Source: Pisaster brevispinus
Taxonomy: Eukaryota; Echinodermata; Asteroidea; Forcipulatida; Asteriidae
Length of the DNA stretch: 64,000 bases
NCBI GenBank assembly: GCA_023634235.1
Contig: JAMKCF010000022.1
Span: 8,424,541-8,488,540, forward strand
Reading direction: 5' to 3'
Part shown: positions 42,688 through 54,124 of the stretch, one piece after another
Position numbering within the stretch: the stretch's first letter is position 1
Layout: each line of letters opens with the position of its first letter
The notes under the pieces: generated by a model
Database searches by the model: none
The model's input: the letters and a program-made list of their open reading frames with translations, nothing else
What the model was told of the DNA's origin: nothing
Translations under genes and position numbers: made by a program

Positions 42688-44031
42688 TGTCACAATGTGA
42701 TTTTAATATAGCTATTCCCAGTGAATAACATTGCGGCTTGCAATGTGATTTTAATATAACTATTCCCAGTGAATAACATTGCGGAATCAATGGAATCGGA
42801 ATGCAGATGGTATTGTGTAAATTTCAGCTTTATGTATTGAGGGAGCGTACTACTGGAATACCAACATTTTGAGTTATGCGCCCACTGTAGCTAGTTATGG
42901 GTTGGGCCGTGAGCACCCAGAGAGGGAGCCCTGTAAATTACTTTCGGTAATTAAACAAGTTGTAATATTGGAGGTACAAGGTGGTCACTATTGTGTTCCG
43001 TAAGGGAACAATGAGTTTTCGAATAGTTTTCGAATTCCTCCAACCGGAGTACATAAGACGAGGGAAGGGCGTTGGTTAAGCACTTGGCTGCAAAGAGAGA
43101 CGAAGTCACACCGGGCAATTGAGGCCCTGGAGTAACCCCCGTTTCTACTTAGAGGGTAGGGGGATAGTTCAGTTAACCAGTGCGGGGGTATCTTGAGCGC
43201 TTAGAGAGCAACTCAGGGTAGACTACTGGTCAGAGAACTGAAAAGCAGACTATGGTTTTGCAGCCTCGTCACCTCAGCCAAAACCAGGGTAAAACCTGTA
43301 AGTACTGTTTGCAAATGTCTTATTTAAAGCATTTAGTAAAAGTTGTGGAAAACGTAACTGCAGATTAATAGACTGTATTTTACATTTCAATAATCTGAGT
43401 ATCTTGTATCAAGTAATGAGACTATGTGGAGTTTTAGCGTGGTCGTAGAATTCTATTGATCTATGGAGTTTAGTTGGGAAAACAAACCGCAGTAGGCAAT
43501 GTGACGCAAATTAATATGTATAAAATGGCGCACTGGAAATTCAGTGAGCAATATACTTAATCTTTGTAAACAACAAGAATTACAGTAAAGCGTAATTGCT
43601 TTTAAATTTTAGGGTTTTGGAACTAACTTGGGTTAGAGCAAGTACCAGGAGAAAGAGAGACGGGAGGTCACTCCGCCAGACACGGCAGCGAACCCCGCCG
43701 CTATAGAGGCCAGAGACATGAGGCATGAGGGAGGACCCAGACCAAGTTCTGCTCACCCTTGAGGTTTAATCGTTGATTACCTTTTTAGTTGATTAAGTTG
43801 AGCCGGCTTTTTGATAAGTGTTGTTTACTTGCATTGTATTTAAATACCTGTTTGGTCCTGTAGTTATTTGTAGTCGCTAGTGGTATTCAGTTTAAATAAA
43901 TGGTAATTGTTAAGTTTTCTAGTGTATCCTAATCTCTTGTCCTCTTATTTTGTCCGGATTGTTTTATGGAGTGTTGGTGCAAGGGTGCTACTTATAAATC
44001 CAAGACCGCGTAAATGGATGGTCTTGTGACA
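42688..44031 (+). mobile_element. Solo LTR (1344 bp) of an LTR retrotransposon
   Basis: Begins TGTCACA and ends TGTGACA, perfect 7-bp terminal inverted repeats with canonical TG...CA. It is flanked by CTGGG on both sides (5-bp target duplication, typical of Ty3/Gypsy or BEL). Inside are a TATAAAA box at 43519-43525, an initiator-like TCAGTG at 43541, an AATAAA at about 43892, and a 115-bp U5-like tail. That gives U3 ~850 bp in this orientation. No gag-pol and no second LTR follow, so it arose by LTR-LTR recombination. The 48-bp tandem duplication at its start is part of U3. Confidence 0.88.
42693..42786. repeat. 48-bp tandem duplication at the LTR 5' end
   Basis: CAATGTGATTTTAATATA(G/A)CTATTCC starts at 42693 and again at 42741. 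The two copies are nearly identical. U3 regions often carry such enhancer-type duplications. Confidence 0.92.
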
Positions 44032-44036
44032 CTGGG
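44032..44036. repeat. Target-site duplication CTGGG (right)
   Basis: Pairs with 42683-42687. Confidence 0.9.
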
Positions 44037-44039
44037 CCA

Positions 44040-44555
44040 ATGTAAACAACCCCCAGATACGAAGTTACATTTTCTACTTGCCTCTCTGTTTACCAAAACT
44101 TGGAGACAGTAAGGCTCCACCGTTAAGTTGTACTTGTAAATACAAACAATTTTGGTATTTAGGCCTTTTTCTACAAGGTAAAAAAATACGTGATACTCCC
44201 TGGGCCATAAATATTTTTGTGGCCGCTTTAAAAAGTTTGAAAAAACACTATTTCGATTTACAATTAACGGTAATCAAATCACGAGACTCAGATTTCAGCT
44301 GAGCATCCGGGGGGAAAAATTACAGAGGCCTGAAGAAGCCATGTGCCTTATATATCTTTTTTCACAGTTTGGAAAAGTTAGTGTAACCCTCATCACTTTT
44401 GAGGGATGAATAAACAAACAGCGAGGGCCTATTTTATATGATGTTTATTAATATGGCTGAGAAATCTATGTAAATTAGAAATATTTGTTTATGCAAAGTA
44501 TTTAAATTTTTTATGTGGGTGTTTTTTTTTTTTAAATAACCCACCCTCAAAAAGA
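44040..44555. other. Non-coding stretch with a 74-codon ORF
   Basis: A plus-strand ORF at 44078-44302 (74 codons) has somewhat protein-like composition. I recognise no domain, and the sequence upstream is simply the interrupted target of the LTR. Not supported as a gene. Confidence 0.4.
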
Positions 44556-44560
44556 AACCC

Positions 44561-44650
44561 GAAACATTCAGCCTTGGTTTTATTTTACCCAACATTGTAG
44601 TAGTTTTCAACTACAATCTTGGGTAAAATAAAACCAAGGCTGAATGTTTC
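44561..44650. repeat. Near-perfect 90-bp palindrome (41-bp arms, 8-nt loop)
   Basis: Arms 44561-44601 and 44610-44650 match at 40 of 41 positions. The single mismatch is C44592 opposite C44619. The loop is AGTTTTCA. RNA from either strand would form one long hairpin, of the size of a miRNA or hairpin-siRNA precursor. Confidence 0.95.
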
Positions 44651-45433
44651 TGGCCAAATGTCTCAAGATCTTTAGAGTAAGGAGTGTTTTCACCTTTTGT
44701 CAGACAAAACCTTCAACATGTATTAATCCAATTCACCTGGCGTCATCATCTCAATAAATCTTGGTGTGCCATGTTTGGAGTCAGTCTCCCTATGTCTTAC
44801 ATTATGGCATTTTAGGTGGCATATGCTCAGCATATCTTTATGCAATTTGACTCTCAACATGGCAGAACATTGACAGACAATAGCTTAGTGTGAAATTGGT
44901 GCAAAGGGTCCATCAAGTTAGATTTGAAGCTTTGCATGGTGTTGAAAGTGAAAATATTTAATTGACAGAAGACAGTTCTTTTCAGATACATGTTAATTGA
45001 CAAGACTGAAATATGACAAGTAGTTAACAATAGTTACACAGGCATTGATTTATCAAAACATGAAAATTCAATATTTTATAGTAAAATAAATGTACAAAAG
45101 CTGCATAGTAAAACTTACATGGTATAAAATATTAGACAATAAAAAAGACCTTTTGTGTGATCCATAATCAATACTTCTTCACGATTTTATGATCGATCAG
45201 CTCAAATTTATTTACCTGAGGTGATAAATACAACATTGCTTATTATCAAATTATTATCAATTTACTTACTCATCTTGATACTGAACTTTTCTTCAATTTT
45301 GTTTCTCATTACAAATATAAAAAAAGAGCTCTAAAGAGTGCGAAGTTGTGAAAAGCAGGGAAAGAAACATTAAGCCAACCTGATCCTCAGATTGGGTTAA
45401 AACCCCATTCCAAAATCTATAGTATCTTTTATG

Positions 45434-45576
45434 TTACAAGTTCTCTTCTAGTTTTTTATCATCTACAGTAGATACACCCGCCATACTAGCTAGCTCATCC
45501 ACAGTTTCAAAACCATATAGTGGTTCATTGTCTCTCCCACTGGCACCTAGACTTGACACCCCAGATGTGCCGAATC
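45434..45576 (-). CDS. Candidate terminal exon, Ser/Gly- and Asp/Glu-rich C-terminus
   Basis: On the minus strand, the acceptor ATTTTCCAG is followed by an open frame beginning FGTSGVSSLGASGRDNEPLY, continuing GFETVDELASMAGVSTVDDK and ending KLEENL with TAA at 45434-45436. Forty-six codons of clearly protein-like composition sit in otherwise stop-rich DNA. The exon starts with two bases of a codon. FETVDELA resembles FESIGELA near 24010. Minus-strand AATAAA motifs exist ~230 bp downstream (around 45210). Function unknown. Among the best exon candidates in the window. Confidence 0.5.
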
Positions 45577-46754
45577 CTGGAAAATCAATTTAAATAATTA
45601 AAAAATATCAACAATTTTTTTTCAAGTGTACTGGTGTGACCAACTTGAAAAATGAAGAAAGAAAAACTAAAGAGTTGTTTTCCCCATATTTCACCTGATG
45701 TTGAATCATGGCAGATTATCGGCCATGGGTTATGACCGAGGTTTTGCGATGCACAGTGAAAGCATACTCATTTTCTCATACTAAAACAACAAACCCTAAT
45801 GCTTATAATGAGAACCTTTGTTGTCTTTCCTTTGTCAAGTCTGGGTTTCATTGTTGCAACTGTACTTTAAAATTATTATTGCTCAGGAAACTCCAAAATG
45901 ATCTGAAAAATATTACCGCGCAGAGGTATGAAAACATTATTGAAATACCGAACTGAAGTGGAAGTGTTTTTAAGGTGAAATTCATTATTGATTTTTGGAA
46001 GAGCAATTTCATTCCAAACTATCTACTTTTGTACAATGCACCATACCACCAACCTGGTTACAAAACCACCCCAAAACTAGAAAATGTAGTGTTTGTAGAA
46101 TTACAAACACACAGGACCTAGTTGTTCGGGTTTTGTGAATGCTGGATAAAAAACAAATTATATACAAATTTATTTATCCATGCGCATATGTACACTATGA
46201 ACTGTATGTACAGGTTGTTACTACTAGCAGTTCATTTTTTTTTTACAAATGTGGATCAACATCTGTACTTTAACATCCGGTTTTGACCGAAAGTAGGGGT
46301 CAAACTGGTGTCATCTCTGGGTATAAAAGTTTGAGCAGGCTAATTAAGCTCTACAACCTGATGTAAAAGGAAACAGACAACAAAATTGTTGAGGAACTAA
46401 AATGAATGGATGCTAAAAAGAATTAAATGACTAAAGATTGCAATGTTTTTGCTGTGTCCATTGACAGCTTTGGCAGTGGCTATGGCTGGATTGTTGAAAA
46501 GGTGTATTCTTCAACACTGCTGCTGCAGCAAACAACTGTAGCCATAGCCAAAGTCGCTTGGTTCGGATGCTGCCAATCATTATGCATCTCTGGAGGTGCA
46601 GATGGAATAGCAGACTCTCCAGCTGAAGAGGAATTTAGCTGTTTTCTGATGATTATCATTGGCCTTAAAGATGAGAAATGGTCAGTCAAAAAATTGTGGA
46701 TCAAGAGAAGACCTCTCTTACGCAGTGACTGTATCGTTAAGATCAAAGGTAGCC

Positions 46755-47260
46755 AATACTAGAAATATGTGAACTAAGTGTCATGGAAGAGTCGAATATC
46801 ACACCAAGATTACGAACTTTGGTATGAGCGGTAACTTTGGAGTCACCAATATTAATATGGGGAATAGTAACTTTAGAGAGTTGTTTCCGTGAACCGAGTA
46901 TCAAAAATTCTGTTTTGTGATCATTCAGCTTAAGGAAATTTTCCTGCATCCAAACACGAATTTCACAAACACATGTTTCAATACGACTGATGCTCTCATC
47001 AGCAAAATTTTGGGATGGTTTAAAAGAGAAATATAACTGAGTGTCATCAGCATATACATGATAGTTCAGTTTGTGTTTCATGATAATGTTATGAACTGGG
47101 TAGGTGTACACTGTGAACCACAGAGGTCCAAGAACCGACCCCTGAGGGACCGAAAAATCATGAACAACCGGATCCGATGTAGAATTGCCAATGCGAACAT
47201 GTTGTGGTCTGTTTTGCAAATAGGATTGGCACCATTTAAGGGCATTACCTTGTAAACCAA
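46755..47260 (-). pseudogene. LINE reverse transcriptase fragment
   Basis: Minus-strand open frame (whole ORF 46743-47285, 180 codons) covering the RT palm of a CR1/L2/Jockey-type non-LTR element. It has SVPQGSVLGPLWFTVY (motif B region), YHVYADDTQLYF (motif C, catalytic YADD), LKLNDHKTEFLILGS and a VRNLGVIFDSSMTLSSHI thumb-side block. It lacks the upstream fingers and endonuclease and the 3' tail. The frame is intact where present, so the fragment is fairly young, but it is cut at both ends and cannot move. Confidence 0.93.
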
Positions 47261-47851
47261 TAAAAGAAAAGAAAATAAGAATCAACTTAAAGTGTCAAAA
47301 TGAAATATGTCTACATTTTAGGTAGCATTGAATCTTGCGCAGCATTGCTATCAATTCTCATAATTTAAAAAAGAAGAAGTAAATGAACTTTTCAGGATGG
47401 TGGCAGAGTTTACTTAAATTTTAATTTGATCAGTTGCACATTTCATTATAGTTTAAAAAAATTGACTCAGCAGACAGTCACTGAGTATATAAACTTACAC
47501 CTGAGGCTCCATGGTTTGTATAATTTATCTGTTAACACTAGGATGTGATGGTATCTTGTCTCAGCTACATGTCCTAACATCTACTATTTAGCTTATCAAA
47601 CCTGATGCAATACTGTATAGCTGGGAACATTTGGACTCGATAGGGGGCAGTATTTAGGGTGGGGATATTAAGGAATGTTGGTATATTTTCTGTTATTGTC
47701 AATGTATATTTAGTTTGCAGTAACACCATGTGTATTTATCTACTTTGCTTTGCACATTTGTTCTTGAGAACTTGTCTTGCTATTTATTCTACTGCCGTGG
47801 GAGTAGATTTCGGAATTTGGGAGACTACTTAGTTCTGAAAAGAACTGTCCT

Positions 47852-47857
47852 GTTTAT
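47852..47857 (-). promoter_or_regulatory. Polyadenylation signal AATAAA
   Basis: TTTATT on the plus strand about 50 bp downstream of the stop codon of the 47907-48089 exon, a suitable distance for that candidate gene. Confidence 0.4.
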
Positions 47858-47906
47858 TAACTACTACCTGGGCAGACGGGGTAGGAAATCGGCAGGGACT
47901 ACTGCT

Positions 47907-48089
47907 CTAGTCATCATCAGGAGACAAGAGTGTTAAGTTGGAGATGCTGGTCTCTTTATAGGGTTTCAGAGGTCTCAGTGTAGAGTCAGCACTACTCTGA
48001 TTGGTTCTTCTGATAGGCGATCTGTGGTTGGAGGGCCCAGAGTTATTCTTGTTGCTTTTTTTAAGTACATCCTTTATCTCCAGAGACAA
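47907..48089 (-). CDS. Candidate terminal exon, basic Ser/Asn-rich C-terminus
   Basis: The minus-strand acceptor CTTGTCTATTTCAG has a good pyrimidine tract. It is followed by an open frame starting LSLEIKDVLKKSNKNNSGPS and ending SNLTLLSPDDD with TAG at 47907-47909. Sixty codons; the frame is phase 0 at the acceptor. A minus-strand AATAAA lies ~50 bp beyond the stop. Composition (Lys/Asn/Ser/Pro, acidic end) suits a disordered C-terminal tail. Upstream exons should lie above 48090 but were not identified with confidence. No family assigned. Confidence 0.5.
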   Translation of the reverse strand: MSLEIKDVLKKSNKNNSGPSNHRSPIRRTNQSSADSTLRPLKPYKETSISNLTLLSPDDD

Positions 48090-49130
48090 CTGAAATAGAC
48101 AAGAAAGTGATGGAAAACATATTATTACAGGAGCGTATTAAAAAGTTTAATAATAAGAAAAATTGTTCCAGGCATGCAAGTATTCCTTTTTTAATTGAAA
48201 CAAAAGAGGAGTGGAATTGTCTTAAACGGTCGTTTAAAAACTTCATGGTCATGGCCATGCAATAAAGAACTTCACCCTTGGTTCTGTCCATTATCAAACA
48301 GCCACAACCTTCAGACTAATGATCGGCTATGACAAAAAAAACATCGTAAAAACAAATAAAAAAATTAGGAAAGCCATCATGTCTAATCTTGCAGTTCACT
48401 TATTTATGATTACATCATCATTAACCTTACGGGTATGACAACAAAGTACACTGCAAAGTATAATTGCATAATTCTGGCAATTTGTTGACTCCCGACATAG
48501 CTTTTAAAAATGCAGAAAATACATCACATGCTAGACAGATAGAGTCACATGAAAAAAACCTAAACTGTAATACTTTAAAAGAGATGAGAAATAAAACTTA
48601 TCCTTTTGTTATATCGTGGTTTTTGTCTTTTTGCTTTTCATTATTTTTATAGCAATGTTTTTAACAGTTATGTCGCAATTCATCGGTACGCTGCTATGAC
48701 ATTTTAAAAAATAAACCATAAACCAAACGCTTGCAGGTGCGAATTCATCTTAGGCCTTTAAAAAAAAGTTATGTTGGCGTAATGGGCCAATTAAAAATAG
48801 GATAGGTAGGTAGTTTTTTTTTCCCCTTCTTTTTAATTTTTTTCCCCCAGCAACGAAAATGTCATGTTTTAATTACATTGTTTAAGCCTGTGCAAGTTTC
48901 TGCATTTTCGTTGTGCAAAATGTTGTGCACTCCAATGTTCCACGCCCACTATCGTCATATTTGAAGAGAAACATTCAGAAATTGTTTCAAACAAATTATA
49001 ACTAATTTCTATAGATTTTAATTATTCTTCTTCTTCCCTGAAAAAAAAAATACCCAGGGTTGGCCGTATTTTTAGTGTCAGTCGGGCTACGCCAACATAA
49101 CAATTTTTTGTCGGGGAGGGGGGCCTTATT
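48090..49130. other. Non-coding, probably intronic
   Basis: A+T-rich with no convincing exon. If the exon at 47907-48089 is real, this is its intron. Confidence 0.35.
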
Positions 49131-49134
49131 GCAG

Positions 49135-49296
49135 ACACAGAACCTCCCAGATGTTACAATACAGCAGGTTTACAGACTCTGTACATCACCAAAAATACAA
49201 AGCATCAGGTTTGGACACAATCTGGACAATTTCTTTATCACTTCTTTCAAGAAAATTGAAGGCTTGAGAAAAGGCTTTTTTTATAAAAAATCTTGA
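49135..49296 (+). CDS. Possible exon, plus strand
   Basis: After a CTTATTGCAG acceptor-like site, 53 codons are open, starting TQNLPDVTIQQVYRLCTSPK and ending at TGA with a Lys-rich tail (GLRKGFFYKKS). No donor, no polyA signal nearby and no domain. Confidence 0.2.
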   Translation, partial: TQNLPDVTIQQVYRLCTSPKIQSIRFGHNLDNFFITSFKKIEGLRKGFFYKKS

Positions 49297-49429
49297 AACC
49301 AGGAATGATTCTTAAAAATCACACGCCTGATTTCATGTATTGCTATGGACAGGTTAGTTTAGGCAAATTGAAATTTACAATGGATTCAACGAATGTACAT
49401 TAATAACGACTGGGCTCATTGTCATAGAG

Positions 49430-51040
49430 CTGTTGAAAGGAAAAATATTGCTTAACAGTTTTCTGCTAAACAAAAAAAACGAGCATGCTACCAGCCTAAA
49501 ATGGCACATGTGACATGCTATTTGGCTGGTAACCTTATTCTGATAAGTACAACTGTGTTGTGCATAAATACCTTTTGTACAGCAGCTTTATGAAATTTGG
49601 CCCAGGTTTTCAATTGGAGATCAACAAATCCAGATAAATAGCTTAATTTGAAACATCTAAAAAAGATTTACCAAAGCCAAAATAAAATGGATCACCATTC
49701 TCTGCATTACAGTAAACTACTAAAGGGGGGGGGGGTGGGGCACACTGTAAATCCCTCTATGCGCATTTCACTGACCTGTATGTATTGAAGTAAAAGACAT
49801 TTTAAAAATCATTGCCATTAGACGTGACTTTGTGTAGTTGTTTGGCCTATTTTTTGTCAAAAATAGTAGTTTCCCACACTTTTTGTATTTCTTTTGTAAA
49901 AATGTTTTTTAAAAATTGCAAACTTGTTCATTTTGATACTATTGGGCAGTGCTATAATTGTTTGTTTAACCTATTTTTGAGAAAACTTTCTGTAGCATTT
50001 CTTGACCTGAACAGTTGGAAATTAGCTTGTTAAAATATACTCAATTGATAAAAAACTTTGTATTGTTGGAATCCCTTACAGGCTGAAAACACAAAGTCAA
50101 AAATTGCCGCCGGATATGGTGACCATTTTGAATCCCCACAATGTATTTAACACTATCACATGAAACACCATTCCCAATATTTGTGGGGAAAAACAAAGAA
50201 ACACGATCCATATAGAACATTTCTAACAAATGGTTGCCATGGTACTGGCTGACCCCTGATAATAACTATTTGTTATAAAAAAAAGCGGAAAAAATTGTAG
50301 AAGGTACATTGCTAAATAATTAATCACATTTTCATCTCCCTAATTCCCAGCCACTTTCCCCTGTGTATCCATCCCTGTCTGATGACCTTCAGACAGAACC
50401 AGTCTCTTTTTGTAAATGCAGTTGTTGGTATTTAGTTTAAGGAAAAAGATTATTCGTGTGACTTAACTAACAATTTATTGTGGACTTTTTTATATGAAAC
50501 AACCAGAGACGGCTTTTCCCAATTTCATTTATGTTAAGGCCACACAAAAATAATTAGTTGTTTCCAGTAACATTCGGGAAAAAACAGGGCCAGAAGGTAA
50601 GGGGAAAAAAATCTTATTAATCAAAAATAATTATTGATATTTTGGAATTTTATTAGCTGTTTGATTCCAGTAACTTTTTGGTCTGTTTGGGCATTTTTTA
50701 AGGCCTGATGAAAGACAGAGCGTTGGATTTCTTTCAGAATTTGAATTAAAAGGGCAGTGAAAAGTCGTCTTCAATTTGTATTGCAACTTCCCCTTTTTTG
50801 AAATTACATTGTTATTTGTTTACTTATGACATGCTACTTGAAGCTTGGATGATAGGTGCTAAAAAAATGATGTTGACATGACACGCTCTTTACATAAAAT
50901 AGCTGGCATTAAATCTGAACATGAAAATGCTGAAATGGACGTTTCATGTTACTTGAAATGTTAGTTTGTATGTTGAGTACACCAAGGAATCTTTATGTGA
51001 ATTTTTGGTCTCATCCTCAGAAATAATGTTTTGCCAATGG
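49430..51040. other. Non-coding stretch
   Basis: A+T-rich with a G-run (49726-49740) and a hairpin formed by ACCAGCC...GGCTGGT at about 49491-49548. A 30-bp minus-strand exon-like segment at 49672-49701 (NGDPFYFGF before GTAAAT) is too short to support. Confidence 0.35.
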
Positions 51041-51050
51041 GTAATTCTCA

Positions 51051-51161
51051 TTAAGATGCATACAAAAAAACAACCAACCATGAGAAAATACATTTTATTT
51101 TGACGTTAAGATGCATAACAAAAAAAGGGCCGACCATGCAAATATACATTTTATTTTGACG
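51051..51161. repeat. 55-bp tandem duplication
   Basis: TTAAGATGCAT...ACATTTTATTTTGACG starts at 51051 and again at 51106, with ~85% identity. Confidence 0.85.
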
Positions 51162-51520
51162 GCCAGTCAGGTTTTCGAAAACTAAACCAAACAAATTTGG
51201 GTTTTTTTTGCCATAGAAATAAAATGAGTAGACCTACTATGTAAGTTCAATTTCATGACTTTACCCAATGGATTACAGAGAACAATAACAATTTATAGCA
51301 AACACAATAGCATGACATCATTGTAGGAGGCTGCTTATAAAAAGCTGTGCAGCTTTGGTCTATGCCTCTCTGTGACTAGTTGATATCTCACGTTACACCA
51401 GTGTAATGCTATATCTCATGCAAGGGTCGGAGAAGCACGCAGCGCACTTAGTGTAAAAGCTGGCAGGTTTTTTTTAACCAGTCAAAAGGAGCTGTTGATC
51501 AACGTAGATATTAAACTCAC

Positions 51521-51575
51521 CTTGAATTGCTGGTCTGCCTCTGTCAAGAGAGCTGGTGCTTTGTTCCAAATGAAT
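51521..51575 (-). CDS. Possible exon 3' part (…GCAATTCAAG|GTGAGT)
   Basis: A consensus minus-strand donor AAG|GTGAGT (51519-51520 on plus) ends a segment open in two frames. One reads HLEQSTSSLDRGRPAIQ. The other reads PALLTEADQQFK, resembling the VLTSADQQV end of the 27298 module. The frame cannot be decided, so weak. Confidence 0.2.
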
Positions 51576-51854
51576 ATTTTAGGCTGATAGATTTACTGCT
51601 TTACTTGCCATGAGGAGATTCCACAGTTTCAGAACTCTGACTGTCTCTGCTGTATTGCAACATCTAAAATTTTCCTGAGGTGATTTTTATCTCAATAATC
51701 TCACCAAATGAGCCCCTTACTACTGGTTTTTGTTCTCAGGGGTAAGTGTCTTTTCTATTCTTCAAATCAGCATGTCATTCACTCTTCTCTGCATGTCTCA
51801 AGAAAGGTTGACACCATCCTAGTTGTTGCCACCTTCAGCAATCTACAATAGTTA

Positions 51855-52260
51855 CATAGAAAGTTTCAATGTGAATGTTTTAACAAAAGATTTTGAAAGG
51901 TTTTTTGAAACAAAAACATTTAAACTGCAACATGATATATACTTTATTTCTCTCAGTATACTTTTATATGAGGCTTTCAATGTGAGTTTTACAGAAAAGG
52001 ATTTGGGAAAAGTGTTTGAGACAAAAAGAAAATCAATTCTTTAACAAAATATTTGTGCAATTTATTTTTAAAACAAAAACCATTTAAAACTATAACCATG
52101 ATAATATGCTTTATTATTTTTCTCAATATTGTTTTTTATCAGGTTTTTCAATGTGATTTTTACAACAAACCACTTGGGGAAAGTGTTGAGACAAAAACTG
52201 TTTTAAAAAAACTGTCCCCATGATGTACTTTATTTCTCTAAGTATTTGAATGCAAGCTAC
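51855..52260. repeat. Degenerate ~120-180-bp tandem repeat
   Basis: Three units with TTTCAATGTGA(A/G)T, AAAGTGTT(T)GAGACAAAAA and ATGATATACTTTATTTCTC-type landmarks, beginning near 51858, 51975 and 52147. Confidence 0.7.
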
Positions 52261-52269
52261 ATCTCATAT

Positions 52270-54096
52270 CAATGCTTACCATCCTTTATTTGTAGCTTTC
52301 TTGGAAAACTGGTTATTGAAACCAATGCACTCTTTCAATTTTAAAAGCTGAACATGAAATGTATGCATTTTGATAACTAAAAAATTAATAAATAAAATCG
52401 TGTACTCTTTTAACAATGAAGCAGCCTAGCATAAGCAGTATAACATCACCTTGCTCAATGAACACCACACTGCTAAAAATGGTATTCTTGAAATATGAAA
52501 AACAAACTTATTTAAAGAAAAGTTTTTTGTGTCATGTAGAATTTTTCTACTAAGTTTTTTGGGAATGACGCAAGAAAATTTTTCTGAAATGTTTTTAGTT
52601 CAAGAGTACCATTAGCAGTGAACATTCAACATCATGGATGTTGCACAGACCACGCTAAACGGGCAGATAATGATCTACTGACTGAGTAGACTGCCATTGT
52701 AACTGCTGAGAGAATAAGTCATCCGTGGTTATTATTATTTTTCATTGTTATATTTTTCTGGTAATGAAACCAAGGATGCCTCAATCATAAGTGAAATTAA
52801 CCATTGTAGCTCACGAGCTTGAGGCAACTTGTTAAAAAAAGTGCTTGATATGTGAATCAGAAACACCAAGGTTTACCACTACTAAGCTTCCACGATAGGT
52901 GTTCTGGGTTCTTTTAGGGAGCATGTATCAATTTAACCACCTGAGAGCTGCTAAGAACTGGATGGTTCTTGATGGTTTTATGAGCATCAATATCAACAGG
53001 TCAATGCACACAGCTGGGTTTTGTCACCATATTTTATTTATTTATTTATTTATTATTATTATTTTTTGGGGGGGGGCGTTGCGTCTTATTTTTCCCCCCC
53101 CAAAAAAATGCGACGTAAAAACAAAAAATGAATAAATGTGTCCCTTACGGAACCCCCATACTCTGTGTTCTGCAAATAAAGAGTAAATCGTGTAGCTTTT
53201 TAGACATACCAAGTCCGTACAATATCGCTTAAGAAAGGTTCCAAAAACGGTCACGGTACTCAAAGGCGCAGACATGACAAAAAGTATGATGAGTCCAACA
53301 AACCACCAAAAAAAGTAATATGTGGCAGTTGCAGTTTCTATGTTTATACAAAATGTCCTAATCTCAGAATGCTCAATAATTACTTCAGCAATGTTTACTC
53401 TGTCAATTCACTTTGTTCATTAAAGCTGCTCCCTTGGTTTATTCTAGCTTGTAACTTCACAGATTCACAAGTTCAAGTGATCAATAATACACTAGTTCAC
53501 TAGTAGTAATTCTCTTATTCACTATTCACTGTTGTTTCACTGAGTGTCACTGTGTGTCACTGTTTTATCTTTCACTACTCACGTAAAAACTGCAATAAAG
53601 GAAATAAGAAAAACAAATAACTAATCTGATTGGAACATGACTTAACCACCGAAAGACACTTTCATTTACATGTAATGCGAAGCAGAATACTAGAATACTA
53701 AGCCTCAAAAAGAGGTCATCTCAACGGTGAACGATATAGAGGAGGGTACATGTGACCGTACAACAATAAACCACATGTGCACTATAACAACAAGAAAATC
53801 TGGCCCTAAAAAAGGCCTTAAAATCCAACTTGGAAGTCAAAAGAACAACTGCATAATATTTGCTAATAATCAAACTTTACTTTACCTCTTTCCTCGGGTC
53901 ATGGGATTGAGAGGACGCTCATATAAACTGGCAAAAAACTTCTGTAATTTACGACGGAGACAACGTGAGACCAACAAAAAATGTCTGTCTACGTAAAGAT
54001 GAAGGGCCCCACCAATCAACCAAGCTTAGACTCATTCATCAGCAGTTACATAATAGCTACTGCGCAAGCTGTACATGTACATTGTAGTATACAGCT
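52270..54096. other. Non-coding stretch with simple-sequence tracts
   Basis: Contains TTTA/TTAT repeats (53030-53062), a G-run and a C-run that can pair (53067-53107), and TTCACT-rich sequence (53480-53580). No supported gene. Confidence 0.4.
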
Positions 54097-54102
54097 CTAT
54101 GG
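54097..54102. repeat. Target-site duplication CTATGG (left)
   Basis: Repeated at 56970-56975. Confidence 0.8.
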
Positions 54103-54124
54103 TATGGGACGCCAAAGAGGCATT

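Noticed and set aside
46427..46762. 111-codon plus-strand ORF next to the LINE RT
   Set aside because: It runs just past the edge of the RT fragment on the opposite strand and has no recognisable motif. An 88-codon ORF overlaps it on the other strand.
53067..53107. G-run/C-run hairpin as a MITE end
   Set aside because: Only the homopolymers pair; the neighbouring GCGTTGCGTC and ATGCGACG are not complementary.
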